A stretch of DNA of 64,000 nt from an uncultured Lachnospiraceae bacterium (GCA_900549665.1 URPH01000010.1:1-64000); one strand, 5' to 3'; counted from the first letter of the stretch, positions 32,152 to 41,197 are shown. Notes: generated by a model not told the origin, from the letters alone. Program-made: numbers and translations.

Positions 32152-33354
32152 TCAAAACTGCCTTTCTTTCCAAATATCCTTACCATTCTGAAAAGCTTTA
32201 AGCTTCATTCTTTTTCGTTCATAGAGTTCTTGCAGTTTTGGTATCCGAATATGCCGCTCCAAAAGATCCTTTTTATATATTGAAAAATCCATCTCTGCTT
32301 TATTTATATCGACAATGTTCCTGTCTTTTACATAGCTTAATAATTTTATTTCCTTCCGGATAAAAGAGTGTGTGTTGATCTCATCCAGATGCACCTTATC
32401 CAATTGTTCATACGGAATATTATAAAACATGGAATTTCCCGAATCATATATTGGTGCCATTCCCAAAATCTCCAATGTATCCGGATCTCTAATGATCGAA
32501 ATATTATTCATGTGCCTGTCCGTATTCGAGAGTAAATAATCTGTCATAATTTCATAATCCATAAAATAATCAAATTCTTCTTCTTTCACACCAAGTGAAA
32601 GACAGACTCTTTTTAATGGATAATAATACGATTCATTTTGTCTTATTTTGATTGACTGCAGCAACTCCCATGCGCTTATGATTTCTTTATTTTCTGAGCA
32701 AAAATCATATGACAGACATCCCAGCCCCTCAATACCGCCTTGAACCGTGATCATGATTTCCTGATAAGCCGTAAAATTTGAAAAATCCTGTTTTTTATGC
32801 AACTCGGTCGCAAATAACTCATTTATGCTTTGCTGGTAGGACTCTCCATAATTTCCTTTTATCATATATCTTTTGCCGGAAGCATCAATACACCACTTTT
32901 TCTGCAATTCCCCCTGAGACGCAGCGCAATTAAATTGCGTTTTGTTTCTCAAATCAACAACCTGATCCTGATTGATTGTCAGCTCCCCAAAGGTATCAAC
33001 AAAATCATTTGTAAATAAATTTACATCAGCCCATGTCAGGCCCTCTCCACGCGGCTGAATCCAATAACAGTCCGACAGACTTAATGCCAGATTATCAATT
33101 AAAGCACTATTTGTAGATTCATATCCGAGCCGTTGGAGCGCACTTTTCGCTCCATTTCTGGTTTTAGGAATGGCTCTGTCCTTCCACCAGTCATGAAATT
33201 TCACATCATTCATTTGTGCCCCAATCGGAAAATGTTCCAGAGCCGAAAGGTTTCTCTTATAATTTCCCAACCTGCCATCACCGGATAATTCCATCAGACA
33301 CACCGGAATATCCTTATGCATGAGGTAATATTCTTCTACTCTTTTTTTTGCCAT
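32152..33354 (-). CDS. HipA-like serine/threonine kinase, possible toxin
   Basis: 400 aa, GGGGG 6 nt before ATG. The C-terminal half has HipA/CtkA kinase landmarks in order: K166 in YMIKGNYG (ATP lysine), E179 in INELFATEL, catalytic loop NTDRHMNN (D279, N284) and metal-binding D304 in APIYDSGNS. The N-terminal 130 residues resemble neither the usual HipA N-domain nor anything I know. It starts 3 bp after the stop of an XRE-type regulator, the classic hipBA order. In HipA systems the kinase phosphorylates a translation factor and is neutralised by HipB; the target here is unknown. Both genes are more AT-rich than their surroundings, suggesting transfer. Confidence 0.82.
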   Translation of the reverse strand: MAKKRVEEYYLMHKDIPVCLMELSGDGRLGNYKRNLSALEHFPIGAQMNDVKFHDWWKDRAIPKTRNGAKSALQRLGYESTNSALIDNLALSLSDCYWIQPRGEGLTWADVNLFTNDFVDTFGELTINQDQVVDLRNKTQFNCAASQGELQKKWCIDASGKRYMIKGNYGESYQQSINELFATELHKKQDFSNFTAYQEIMITVQGGIEGLGCLSYDFCSENKEIISAWELLQSIKIRQNESYYYPLKRVCLSLGVKEEEFDYFMDYEIMTDYLLSNTDRHMNNISIIRDPDTLEILGMAPIYDSGNSMFYNIPYEQLDKVHLDEINTHSFIRKEIKLLSYVKDRNIVDINKAEMDFSIYKKDLLERHIRIPKLQELYERKRMKLKAFQNGKDIWKERQF

Positions 33355-33357
33355 AAC

Positions 33358-33753
33358 CTACCCCCACAGAATATCTTCCTGTTTGTCCAGTCTGCAATCC
33401 CGCGTGAATTTTTCCACTGCATCATAGTAACTTTCAAACAAAGAGTTGGCATATATTACCAGATTTTGTTCTTTTACACCATCAATTTTTTCTTTAATAT
33501 CAATTCTGGTGCCTTTCATATCTACAATCGTCCGGCTAACTTCATCGTAGTAGTATGTGCCATTTATAGATTCTATTTTTCGCATTGAACTATTCTTCAT
33601 TGGTATCTTTTCAGCAATCAGCTTCAAAATATATGGTGCGGGAGTACTTTCTCCGTATTCCCACCTTCGCAATGTTCCTACGGGGATTCCAAAACTATCT
33701 GCAAATTCCTTTTGTGTTTGTCCTGTCAGTCCTCTCAATTCTTTTATATTCAT
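33358..33753 (-). CDS. XRE-family regulator, putative HipB-like antitoxin
   Basis: 131 aa. ATG at 33753 with GGAG 10 nt upstream; eight extra in-frame codons upstream have no site. The N-terminal helix-turn-helix (about 1-50) reads TQKEFADSFGIPVGTLRRWEYGESTP, shown here only by its ends TQKEFADSFG and RRWEYGEST. The C-terminal 80 residues form a strand-rich then helical part that may bind the partner kinase. A palindrome sits within its own promoter, pointing to autorepression. The pair with the HipA-like gene 3 bp downstream is inferred to be a toxin-antitoxin module. Confidence 0.82.
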   Translation of the reverse strand: MNIKELRGLTGQTQKEFADSFGIPVGTLRRWEYGESTPAPYILKLIAEKIPMKNSSMRKIESINGTYYYDEVSRTIVDMKGTRIDIKEKIDGVKEQNLVIYANSLFESYYDAVEKFTRDCRLDKQEDILWG

Positions 33754-33795
33754 GAAAACCACTCTCCAAATAATCAAATTGGGTGCTTTTTATTT

Positions 33796-33825
33796 AAAAA
33801 TACCCGATATGAGTATTTTTGTCAA
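33796..33825 (-). promoter_or_regulatory. Promoter and operator of the XRE-HipA-like pair
   Basis: Minus strand perfect TTGACA (33820-33825), 17-nt spacer, TATTTT (33797-33802). The inverted repeat AAAAATAC-N9-GTATTTTT (33796-33820) spans exactly from the -10 to the -35, so a bound dimer would block polymerase. Confidence 0.7.
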
Positions 33826-33851
33826 TATACTTGCTTTTATTCATCTATAAC

Positions 33852-33888
33852 AAAAAAAGGATGCAGCCTCATTTCTGAAGCCACATCC
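33852..33888 (-). terminator. Terminator of the feo/Fur-like operon
   Basis: A 13-bp stem (GGATG...CATCC outer pairs, three G-U pairs) at 33859-33888, followed on the minus strand by seven T. It lies 24 bp past the stop of the short Fur-like gene. Confidence 0.85.
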
Positions 33889-33911
33889 CTTATTTGGTAA
33901 TCTAATGCGGA

Positions 33912-34199
33912 CTATACTGCATCATAAGAAACATCCTGCATATCAATGCGGTACATGTTTTTTCGATTGATAGCACCGATTTCCTCTAACAGATTGATCA
34001 TGCGATACACAGTTGCTATGCCAATGGAATCATCTTCATTTGCCGCTTTATAATAAATCTCCTTGCAGCTGGCACATTCTTCTTCCAATATAATGTCTAA
34101 AAGGATTTTCCTCTGTTTTGTCATACGGCATCCGTTTTCTTTCAACCGTTTCACAACTTTTTCTTTTTGAGATTGTGTTTTCTGAATTTCTCCTGCCAT
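33912..34199 (-). CDS. Short Fur-family regulator (DNA-binding domain only)
   Basis: 95 aa, AAGGA 9 nt before ATG. Residues about 14-82 match the Fur winged helix (CRMTKQRKILLDIIL, IGIATVYRMINLLEEIG). Full Fur proteins have about 130-150 residues; the C-terminal dimerisation and metal-binding half with its HHxH and Cys motifs is missing. The operon terminator begins 24 bp after the stop, so there is no leftover C-terminal coding: the gene is short by design, not frameshifted here. It closes the feoA-feoB operon and may regulate it, possibly without sensing metal by itself. Confidence 0.82.
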   Translation of the reverse strand: MAGEIQKTQSQKEKVVKRLKENGCRMTKQRKILLDIILEEECASCKEIYYKAANEDDSIGIATVYRMINLLEEIGAINRKNMYRIDMQDVSYDAV

Positions 34200-34219
34200 A
34201 TCTCATATTCCTTTCACAC

Positions 34220-34378
34220 TTATTTTGTTTTTTTACTGCCGCATCCATTGTATTTTGTACAGGTTCCGGCAGACGGACAACCAATGCATCTGATTCCCTT
34301 TTTTTTCTCTTTTTTGATATATAGGATAGCTGCACCTACAATAATCAGTAAAATTATTACAATGATCAGATTTGCCAT
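34220..34378 (-). CDS. FeoB-associated Cys-rich membrane peptide
   Basis: 52 aa, GAGGG 6 nt before ATG. One membrane helix (about 3-20: LIIVIILLIIVGAAILY), a lysine-rich stretch, then the cysteine pattern C-x2-C-x5-C-x5-C (CIGC...TCTKYNGC) with a basic tail. This is the FeoB-associated Cys-rich family, found just after feoB in Firmicutes. Its role in iron import is not established; it may sit on the cytoplasmic side of the FeoB pore and handle Fe2+. Located 58 bp after feoB and 20 bp before the Fur-like gene. Confidence 0.88.
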   Translation of the reverse strand: MANLIIVIILLIIVGAAILYIKKEKKKGIRCIGCPSAGTCTKYNGCGSKKTK

Positions 34379-34436
34379 AATTATCCCTCTAAACTTTCTC
34401 TTCTATGATACTGTAAATCGCCGGATTTCCGGATCC

Positions 34437-36446
34437 TTAAACTGCTGAACTGTTCAATTCATATTTAGCTTCAAACTGCTTGTTGGTTCTGCGGATCAGG
34501 AAAGCGATAATTGCAGCGAATACAAGCACTGCGATTAAGCCGGGAACAAAACCTGCCCCAAGTTTGCCGGTTGTAATCAGTGTACCTGCCTGATATACAA
34601 GGAATGCTACGGTATAACCGGTTGCAAGCTGTAAGCAGATGGCGCCCCACAACCATTTTTTACTCTGCATTTCTGAGTTCATGGCACCAAGAGCTGCGAA
34701 GCAGGGAGGTGTATAAAGGTTGAACATCAGATAAGCAAGTGCTGCTACTTTTGTAAGAGCCATTGCCTGGGCAACTACGTTACCATCACCTACAAGTGCA
34801 AGTTCATCTGTATCAATGAAAGCACTCAGACCATAACATACTGCCAATGTACCAACAACGTTTTCTTTTGCGATAAAGCCTGTAACTGCTGCTGCAGCAA
34901 GCTGCCATGCAACGATACCTGTGATCGGAACTAACAGATATGCAATGGGAGATGCGATGGATGCAAGGATAGAAGTATTTTCCATTCCTTCTTCAACCAC
35001 CTGCATCTGCCAGTTGAAGGACTGCATGATCTGTACTACTGTGTTACATACAAGGATGATAGTTCCTGCTTTGATAATGTAAGCTTTACCACGCTCTAAC
35101 ATAGAGAAGATTGCTCTCTTTAAGCTCGGAACCTTATATTCCGGAAGCTCGATGATAAAGAATGATTTTCTGAATTTATATCCGGTAACTGCATTTACAA
35201 GTAATGCACCAAGTAAAATCAGGATAATACCTACGAAATACATCAAAGGTCCAACCCATGTTGAGTCAGAGAAGAAAGCACCAACAAATAATGCAATAAC
35301 AGGAAGCTTGGCTCCGCAAGGCATGAATGTTGTCAACATAGCTGTTGCTCTACGCTCTCTTTCATTACGGATGGTACGGCATGCCATGATACCGGGGATA
35401 CCGCATCCGGTACCGATGATCATCGGGATAACGGATTTACCGGAAAGACCTACACGTTTGAAGATCGGGTCAAGTACAACCGTTGCTCTTGCCATATAAC
35501 CACAGTCTTCCAAAAGAGCAATTAAGAAGTACATTACCATTACCAGAGGAAGGAAACCAACAACGGCACCAACACCACCGATAATACCATCTACCAACAA
35601 TGACTGCAAGAAAGGATTTGCATTTACCACAAGTCCCGCAACATATTCCTGGAATGTCTCGATCCAGCCTGTCAGCCAGTCAGCGATCCATGTTCCGACT
35701 GTAGACTGTGAAATATAGAATACACCATACATGATAATGGCAAAGATCGGAATACCAAGCCAGGGGTTGGTAAGAACTGCATCGATCTTATCCTGTCCGT
35801 TCTTTTCTTTGGTAAGAACTTTACGTTTCTCAACTGCTGCAACAATCGTCTTTACAAAGTCAAAACGTTTTCTGTCTTCTGCTTCAACAGCTTCTTTATT
35901 ATGTAAGTCAATTTCTGCCTGTACATAAGGAGCCTTCTGTCCTGCTCCCTCCAGATCTGCAGCTGCAGCAACAACCTCTTTTAATCCAACGTGACCGGCA
36001 GATGTGGAAATTGTCTTGATAACCGGGCATCCGAGCTTTTCAGATAAAAGCTCAACATTGATCTCGGTATCCTTCTTTTCGTTGATATCACTCTTATTAA
36101 GAGCTACAACAACCGGAACACCGAGCTCTAAAAGCTGTGTTGTAAAGAACAGGCTTCGGCTTAAGTTGGTAGCATCCACAATGTTGATGATTGCATCCGG
36201 GTTTTCATGTTTTACATAAGAGCTTGTAATACTTTCCTCAGATGTAAACGGAGACATGGAATAAGCACCGGGTAAGTCAACCGCAATGATTTCCTTTTCT
36301 CCGTCATAATATGCCTTTTTAATCGGGCTTTCTTTTCTCTCGACAGTAACACCCGCCCAGTTGCCGATCTTTTCGTTTCTACCTGTCAGGGCATTATACA
36401 TGGTGGTCTTTCCACTGTTGGGGTTACCTGTTAATGCGATTCTCAT
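34437..36446 (-). CDS. feoB: Ferrous iron transporter FeoB
   Basis: 669 aa. ATG at 36446 with AGGAGG 7 nt upstream. The N-terminal G domain has GNPNSGKTT (G1), VDLPGAYS (G3) and ALNKSD (G4), followed by the helical spacer (about 165-215). The membrane part has the two gate motifs, including GTGCGIPGIMACRTI and FMPCGAKLPV with the conserved cysteines. It imports Fe2+ with GTP/ATP hydrolysis. It follows feoA, but the 230-bp gap contains a hairpin with a U tract and an inverted repeat, so it may have its own iron-responsive promoter. Confidence 0.97.
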   Translation of the reverse strand: MRIALTGNPNSGKTTMYNALTGRNEKIGNWAGVTVERKESPIKKAYYDGEKEIIAVDLPGAYSMSPFTSEESITSSYVKHENPDAIINIVDATNLSRSLFFTTQLLELGVPVVVALNKSDINEKKDTEINVELLSEKLGCPVIKTISTSAGHVGLKEVVAAAADLEGAGQKAPYVQAEIDLHNKEAVEAEDRKRFDFVKTIVAAVEKRKVLTKEKNGQDKIDAVLTNPWLGIPIFAIIMYGVFYISQSTVGTWIADWLTGWIETFQEYVAGLVVNANPFLQSLLVDGIIGGVGAVVGFLPLVMVMYFLIALLEDCGYMARATVVLDPIFKRVGLSGKSVIPMIIGTGCGIPGIMACRTIRNERERRATAMLTTFMPCGAKLPVIALFVGAFFSDSTWVGPLMYFVGIILILLGALLVNAVTGYKFRKSFFIIELPEYKVPSLKRAIFSMLERGKAYIIKAGTIILVCNTVVQIMQSFNWQMQVVEEGMENTSILASIASPIAYLLVPITGIVAWQLAAAAVTGFIAKENVVGTLAVCYGLSAFIDTDELALVGDGNVVAQAMALTKVAALAYLMFNLYTPPCFAALGAMNSEMQSKKWLWGAICLQLATGYTVAFLVYQAGTLITTGKLGAGFVPGLIAVLVFAAIIAFLIRRTNKQFEAKYELNSSAV

Positions 36447-36559
36447 CACGCATCCTCCTTTTTCCTCATTTTCTCCTCATTTAACTATCCGGCCTGTATA
36501 TCTTTGCAAAATTCATTGTCATGCTTTGATCAAACCTGCCGTCCAGTCATCAATGACTA

Positions 36560-36587
36560 CTTAAAATTAGTTTCCCCTAACTTTAAG
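36560..36587. promoter_or_regulatory. Inverted repeat upstream of feoB, probable metal-regulator operator
   Basis: CTTAAAATTAG, 6 nt, CTAACTTTAAG: arms match at 10 of 11 positions. The TTAG...CTAA core resembles DtxR/IdeR-type iron boxes. It lies 114 bp before the feoB ATG. Confidence 0.5.
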
Positions 36588-36590
36588 GGT

Positions 36591-36621
36591 AAAAAAAATA
36601 AAAAAACTTATATGATATAAG
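36591..36621 (-). terminator. Possible terminator between feoA and feoB
   Basis: CTTATATGATATAAG (36607-36621) is a near-perfect small hairpin, followed on the minus strand by TTTTTTTATTTTTTTT. The stem is AT-only, so it may be weak or partial. Confidence 0.45.
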
Positions 36622-36678
36622 GATTTTCGGGGAACGCTACATCGCTGCGGCTTTTCCCCCTTGATCCAGGTATCCTTT

Positions 36679-36891
36679 TTAAATTGAAATGGCTCTTGCC
36701 AAATCAGTATCTATATTGTATCGAGCATCCTTGATGGAAACAACGCAACCACCCTTAATATGGGAAATAACCGTAATCGGTTCCCCACTGTAGCACCCCA
36801 GCGAAAACAGAAATGCTTCCAGATCATCATCCTCAGTTACAATGTCTTTTACAATATATTCTTCTCCGATGTTTGCATCTGCCAAAGTCAT
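36679..36891 (-). CDS. feoA: Ferrous iron transport protein FeoA
   Basis: 70 aa, AAGGTG 7 nt before ATG. Small SH3-like FeoA fold: EYIVKDIV, LFSLGCYSGEPITVISHIKGGCVVSI given here as the pieces LFSLGCYSG and ITVISHIKGG, and the final DTDLARAISI (most FeoA proteins end DxxxAxxIxV). It binds and supports FeoB. First gene of the feo operon. Confidence 0.93.
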   Translation of the reverse strand: MTLADANIGEEYIVKDIVTEDDDLEAFLFSLGCYSGEPITVISHIKGGCVVSIKDARYNIDTDLARAISI

Positions 36892-36952
36892 AATCGATCA
36901 CCTTTCCGATACATATATGCAAATAATATGTCGTTTTATGCATCTATCATTT

Positions 36953-36992
36953 GTTAGCTCTTTCAAACTATTATGAGTTTAATGCAACTAAC
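36953..36992. promoter_or_regulatory. Large interrupted palindrome upstream of feoA
   Basis: Nested symmetric arms GTTAG (36953-36957)/CTAAC (36988-36992) and AAACT (36965-36969)/AGTTT (36976-36980) share one centre. The outer TTAG/CTAA matches the motif before feoB. Probably the iron-responsive operator of feoA. Confidence 0.45.
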
Positions 36993-37064
36993 TCCCTCTT
37001 GTCAATACTTTTTATCAAAAATGCATCCAATTTTTGTTTTATTTAAAATACATTTGAAAATACA

Positions 37065-37841
37065 TCAGCCAAGTGCCACATCCAACACCATCATCAGGCT
37101 GAAACCAACCGCAAACATGACGGTTCCGATGTTGGAATGTGTCCCCTCTGACATTTCCGGAATCAGTTCTTCCACTACTACATAGAGCATGGCTCCGGCT
37201 GCAAAGCTTAAAAAATACGGTATTCCCGGGACTAAAAGCTCTGCAGCAAGAATGGTCACAATTGCACCGATCGGCTCCACAACTCCGGAAAGCACGCCCA
37301 GCACAAAAGACTTCGTCCTCGAAACACCTTCTGCACGAAGCGGCATGGAGATGATCGCGCCCTCCGGAAAGTTCTGGATTGCAATTCCGATCGCAAGCAC
37401 TAAAGCTCCGGTCATCGTAATGCCCTGATTGCCCGTCAGATAACCGGCATAGACAACGCCGACCGCCATTCCTTCCGGAATATTGTGCAGAGCCACTGCC
37501 AAAACAAGCATGGTGGTCCGTTGCAGCTTTGTTCTGGGTCCTTCTGCCTCACTGCTTCCTCTGTGCAGATGCGGTATCATATGATCCAGTAAAAGCAGGA
37601 ATAATATGCCAATCCAGAAACCGACAAAGGGAGGTATAAAGGATAATCTTCCCATTCCCGCTGACTGCTCTAAGGCAGGAATGATCAGACTCCAGATTGA
37701 TGCCGCTGTCATGACACCTGCGGCAAAGCCGGTTAATATTCTCTGCAGCATGTCGCTCATGGTATTTTTCATAAAAAACACACAGGCCGCGCCAAGGGTC
37801 GTACCAAGAAAAGGAATCGCAATTCCATAAAACACTTCCAT
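37065..37841 (-). CDS. ZIP-family divalent metal transporter
   Basis: 258 aa. ATG at 37841 with GGAGG 7 nt upstream. Eight hydrophobic segments; the metal-binding signatures are in helices 4 and 5: ALHNIPEGMAVG and AIQNFPEGAIIS, with an EE pair in VVEELIPEM. A His-containing cytoplasmic loop (DHMIPHLHRG) lies between helices 3 and 4. The family moves Zn2+, Fe2+ or Mn2+ into the cytoplasm; proximity to feoAB fits iron or a companion metal. It follows the 858-aa permease gene by 51 bp. Confidence 0.92.
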   Translation of the reverse strand: MEVFYGIAIPFLGTTLGAACVFFMKNTMSDMLQRILTGFAAGVMTAASIWSLIIPALEQSAGMGRLSFIPPFVGFWIGILFLLLLDHMIPHLHRGSSEAEGPRTKLQRTTMLVLAVALHNIPEGMAVGVVYAGYLTGNQGITMTGALVLAIGIAIQNFPEGAIISMPLRAEGVSRTKSFVLGVLSGVVEPIGAIVTILAAELLVPGIPYFLSFAAGAMLYVVVEELIPEMSEGTHSNIGTVMFAVGFSLMMVLDVALG

Positions 37842-37892
37842 ATTTTGTCCTCCCGGTGTATCCGATGTCATTTCCCATTCCGGCACAGCATT

Positions 37893-40469
37893 CTATTCCA
37901 CGTTTTTCAGCGCTTCATCCATCGGAATCTTTTTGATCCGATTAAAGTCAACGGCCGCAACAACCAGATAACCGATCAGCACAAATACAAACATCTTGAT
38001 ATATCCGGCCGGCTCCATATAAAAAGCAAGATAACCGTTGAACCGGGCCATCATATTTTTCCATATTGCAATCATCATAGCCGAGCCGATTGCAACACTG
38101 ACCGCATCCGCAATGACAACCATAATTGTTGTGGATAACAGATATAAGCTTGCAATCTCTTTGTTTTCGTAGCCTAAAATTTTCGTCATGGAAATGGCAT
38201 TTTCATTTTTTTCTATAATAATTTTTGTCAAAAGATAAATCAATACCGCAGATAACAGAATACATAAAATTTGGTAATAATTCATATAGTCACCCATGGA
38301 ATGATCCAGCTGGTCACACATCTTGGTAATATCGCGTTTCGTGATCACCGTAGCCACATCATCTTCATCAAGATCTGTTATTTCCGTATTGGATAAAAAT
38401 CCTGTAAATTCATTTTCCTTTAAGTCAAACGTCTTACTGTAATTTTCGATCGGCATAAATACAGCAATGCTCTGGCAGGAATCGTAAACACCTGAAACCG
38501 TAAACTCGTATTGTTTATTTTCATATTTTTCATCCAGAGTGATGGTATCTCCTGTTTTTAAATCATATTTATCTGCAAAAGTCTCAGAAACGCAGACTTC
38601 TTTCCCGTTTAATGACGACAGCTCCGGAATCCTGATATGATCACTGTCATCAGAAACACCATAAACCGATACTTCCTCTGTAAATCCGTTTGTGGTTCTT
38701 TGAAGCGAACGCATATTGAATTTTTCCGCATCGTCATTGTCTGTTGTGATCACATTGCCATCTTCGTCTTCATAATCCCGCAGTATGTACTGATACTTTG
38801 CAAACATCATATCAGCCGCATTATCCTGGTAATACTTAAGGGTCGAAGGCATACCGACAGCCATTGCCAGCATGATCATGATAAACAAAATACCTGCAAG
38901 CAGAATGATGTAATTGGGAATATTCTGGAATATGATACGCAGTCTGAATCTGCCAAAAAACTTCCACGCCGGTAACCGCATGGTTTTTTTGCGTTTGTTC
39001 TTTTTCAGATCATGGCGCAAAAACTGCAGAGGCGTATGTTGCATCATTCTGGTGATGACAAAAAGATTGACAATGAACATCAGCACAACCGGTATAACTG
39101 TTGTCCTGACAAAAGCATCGGCATTCCAGATTGTATGATACTCCGGCAGGCTGTAGCTGTTATAATACATGCCGATAACCACGTTTTTAAAAACAGTATA
39201 TCCGAGTATATTGCCAATCAGCGCTGATATTAACGTGACAGCAAGCGGCACCAGAAGATAATGTCCGGTCATCTCCGCTCTGGTGTACCCGGAAGCCCTC
39301 AGGGTTCCGATCGCTGATGATTCTTTTGTAATGGTATTGCTGATTGTAACGGCAAAAATAAAAGCAATAATGACAATCAGAACATTCAGGATAACGCCTC
39401 CCATTGCTTCATCCGAACCCATATCCTCGGTGGCAAATGTAATTGCCGGATTCGCATAGGCCGGAATATAATCAGTCAGTTCGCGGTCAAACACAACACT
39501 CTGGGTGATCAACGCTCTCATGAAGTTATCAGAAAATGTTTTTTCCTCTTTTTCATCTGCATAGGAATCCTCATATCTCCATGCATATACATAATGCACT
39601 GTCTTATCCAGTCTGTCAAAGCCTTCATCTGTCACCATGGCCACATCAAATTTTAAGGCATCAAACATCAGATCCGTACTTTTTTCATGCAGCGTGTAAT
39701 AATTGGCATACGAAATCAGACCGACGATTTCAAATTCCCTGCCGCTGACTTTGATGGTATCGCCGACCTTTGCACCTACATTATCTGCATGCATACGGTC
39801 AATCGCGATTTCCCGGTCTGTCCCGGGAAGCCTTCCTTCTAATACGTCCGCAAGATTGATGTCATCTGTTTTTTTGTATACACGAATGGTTCCGTCCACA
39901 GTATCATCCGCATTATAATCCTCATCCTCGTTGCGGTAGAAATTTTCATATACGTTTACTTTTACTGCTTTAAAATCAGGATCATCCAGTTCATATTTTT
40001 CTTCAGCATCCTTGTATTCGTCTTTTATTTCTTTTTCAACCTTCTCCCACGCCTCATCATAGGCATCGGAATACAGATCATCATAGTCCGGCACACTTGT
40101 GACATCCACGCCTTCGGGAAGCTGTTTAGCAAGCCCGGCATCAAATTCTTTTTTGAATTTTTTATCGAATTCTTTTTTTGCTTTATCCAGATAATACTGC
40201 CTGACATCTGCCTTTTTACCTGTTGCAACTGCCTCAAGCATTTCTTTGTCAGCTTTTTTGTTCAGTTCAAAATGACCATCCTCCCGCAGGTTGGCTGTAA
40301 CCGCTTCTTTAGCCGAGGTGAGCATGCTGCCATTTGCCACATACATTCCGGATACAAAACCAATGGTCAGGATCAGGAACAATCCAACCATGAGATATTT
40401 TTTCCACTCAGCGCATAATTCTCTCAAGATCCGCTTTCGTAATGGATTTTTAACCTTCTTTTTCTTCAT
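37893..40469 (-). CDS. ABC exporter permease with large outer domains (FtsX/MacB type)
   Basis: 858 aa. The ATG at 40469 has AAGGAG at 7 nt; another ATG two codons earlier is only 1 nt from it. N-terminal helix (about 20-40) after a very basic start, then a long Lys/Asp/Glu-rich outer domain (about 60-360) containing likely coiled coil, three helices with FtsX domain (about 365-480), a helix near 535, a second outer domain and three final helices (about 735-850). Works with the ATPase encoded 11 bp upstream. The cargo is unknown; exporters of this plan handle lipids, lipoproteins or peptides. Confidence 0.88.
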   Translation of the reverse strand: MKKKKVKNPLRKRILRELCAEWKKYLMVGLFLILTIGFVSGMYVANGSMLTSAKEAVTANLREDGHFELNKKADKEMLEAVATGKKADVRQYYLDKAKKEFDKKFKKEFDAGLAKQLPEGVDVTSVPDYDDLYSDAYDEAWEKVEKEIKDEYKDAEEKYELDDPDFKAVKVNVYENFYRNEDEDYNADDTVDGTIRVYKKTDDINLADVLEGRLPGTDREIAIDRMHADNVGAKVGDTIKVSGREFEIVGLISYANYYTLHEKSTDLMFDALKFDVAMVTDEGFDRLDKTVHYVYAWRYEDSYADEKEEKTFSDNFMRALITQSVVFDRELTDYIPAYANPAITFATEDMGSDEAMGGVILNVLIVIIAFIFAVTISNTITKESSAIGTLRASGYTRAEMTGHYLLVPLAVTLISALIGNILGYTVFKNVVIGMYYNSYSLPEYHTIWNADAFVRTTVIPVVLMFIVNLFVITRMMQHTPLQFLRHDLKKNKRKKTMRLPAWKFFGRFRLRIIFQNIPNYIILLAGILFIMIMLAMAVGMPSTLKYYQDNAADMMFAKYQYILRDYEDEDGNVITTDNDDAEKFNMRSLQRTTNGFTEEVSVYGVSDDSDHIRIPELSSLNGKEVCVSETFADKYDLKTGDTITLDEKYENKQYEFTVSGVYDSCQSIAVFMPIENYSKTFDLKENEFTGFLSNTEITDLDEDDVATVITKRDITKMCDQLDHSMGDYMNYYQILCILLSAVLIYLLTKIIIEKNENAISMTKILGYENKEIASLYLLSTTIMVVIADAVSVAIGSAMMIAIWKNMMARFNGYLAFYMEPAGYIKMFVFVLIGYLVVAAVDFNRIKKIPMDEALKNVE

Positions 40470-40480
40470 ATCCATTCTCC

Positions 40481-41197
40481 TTACCAATCCAGATCCATTG
40501 CAGAGAGCTTTTCTGTATTGATCTCGTTTTTACGCACTTTTCCGTCACGAAGCTTAATCACATGATCTGCCATGAGTCGGATGGCTTCGTTATGGGTTAC
40601 CATGATAACGGTATTGCCGTATTTCTGGTTGACGTCTTCAATAAGTTTCAGAATTTCTTTGGATGTGTTGTAATCAAGTGCTCCTGTCGGTTCGTCACAC
40701 AGCAGGATATCCGGATTTTTAACAATTGCGCGTCCAATGGATACTCTTTGCTGCTGACCGCCGGATAACTGGTTTGGAAGTTTATAGCGGTGTTCGTACA
40801 ATCCCAGTGTATGCAAAAGTTCATCGATATCCAGCGGATCATCTGAAAGATAGGCTCCGACTTCGATGTTTTCTTTGACGTTTAAGTTTGCAATCAGGTT
40901 ATACATCTGGAATACATAGCCCAAATGTTTTCTGCGATAATTTGTCAGGGCTTTTTCTGACAGTTCTTCAAGTTTGTCTCCGTTGATGGATATGTAACCG
41001 GAATCGGCACTGTCGATTCCTCCTATTATATTCAACAGCGTGGATTTTCCTGAGCCGGATGGACCAAGCAGGACACAGATTTCACCTTTGGAAACAGAGA
41101 AGTTCATTCCCTGTAATACTTCCTGACGGGTTTCGCCGCTGCCAAATCCCTTTTTCAGATCTGCAATTTCCAGGAATTTTCTTTCATTTTCTGACAT
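40481..41197 (-). CDS. ABC exporter ATP-binding protein
   Basis: 238 aa, AAGGA 8 nt before ATG. Walker A LGPSGSGKST, Q-loop YVFQMYNL, signature LSGGQQQRVSIGRA, Walker B DILLCDEPTGALD and H-loop VTHN are all intact; MacB/LolD subfamily. First gene of the pair with the 858-aa permease. A TetR-type palindrome lies about 70 bp upstream, so expression is probably repressed until a ligand appears. No regulator gene is adjacent. Confidence 0.94.
   Translation of the reverse strand: MSENERKFLEIADLKKGFGSGETRQEVLQGMNFSVSKGEICVLLGPSGSGKSTLLNIIGGIDSADSGYISINGDKLEELSEKALTNYRRKHLGYVFQMYNLIANLNVKENIEVGAYLSDDPLDIDELLHTLGLYEHRYKLPNQLSGGQQQRVSIGRAIVKNPDILLCDEPTGALDYNTSKEILKLIEDVNQKYGNTVIMVTHNEAIRLMADHVIKLRDGKVRKNEINTEKLSAMDLDW

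Noticed and set aside
33889..33911. Frameshifted C-terminal half of Fur after the short gene
   Set aside because: Only 24 bp separate the stop and the terminator hairpin; no remnant coding fits.
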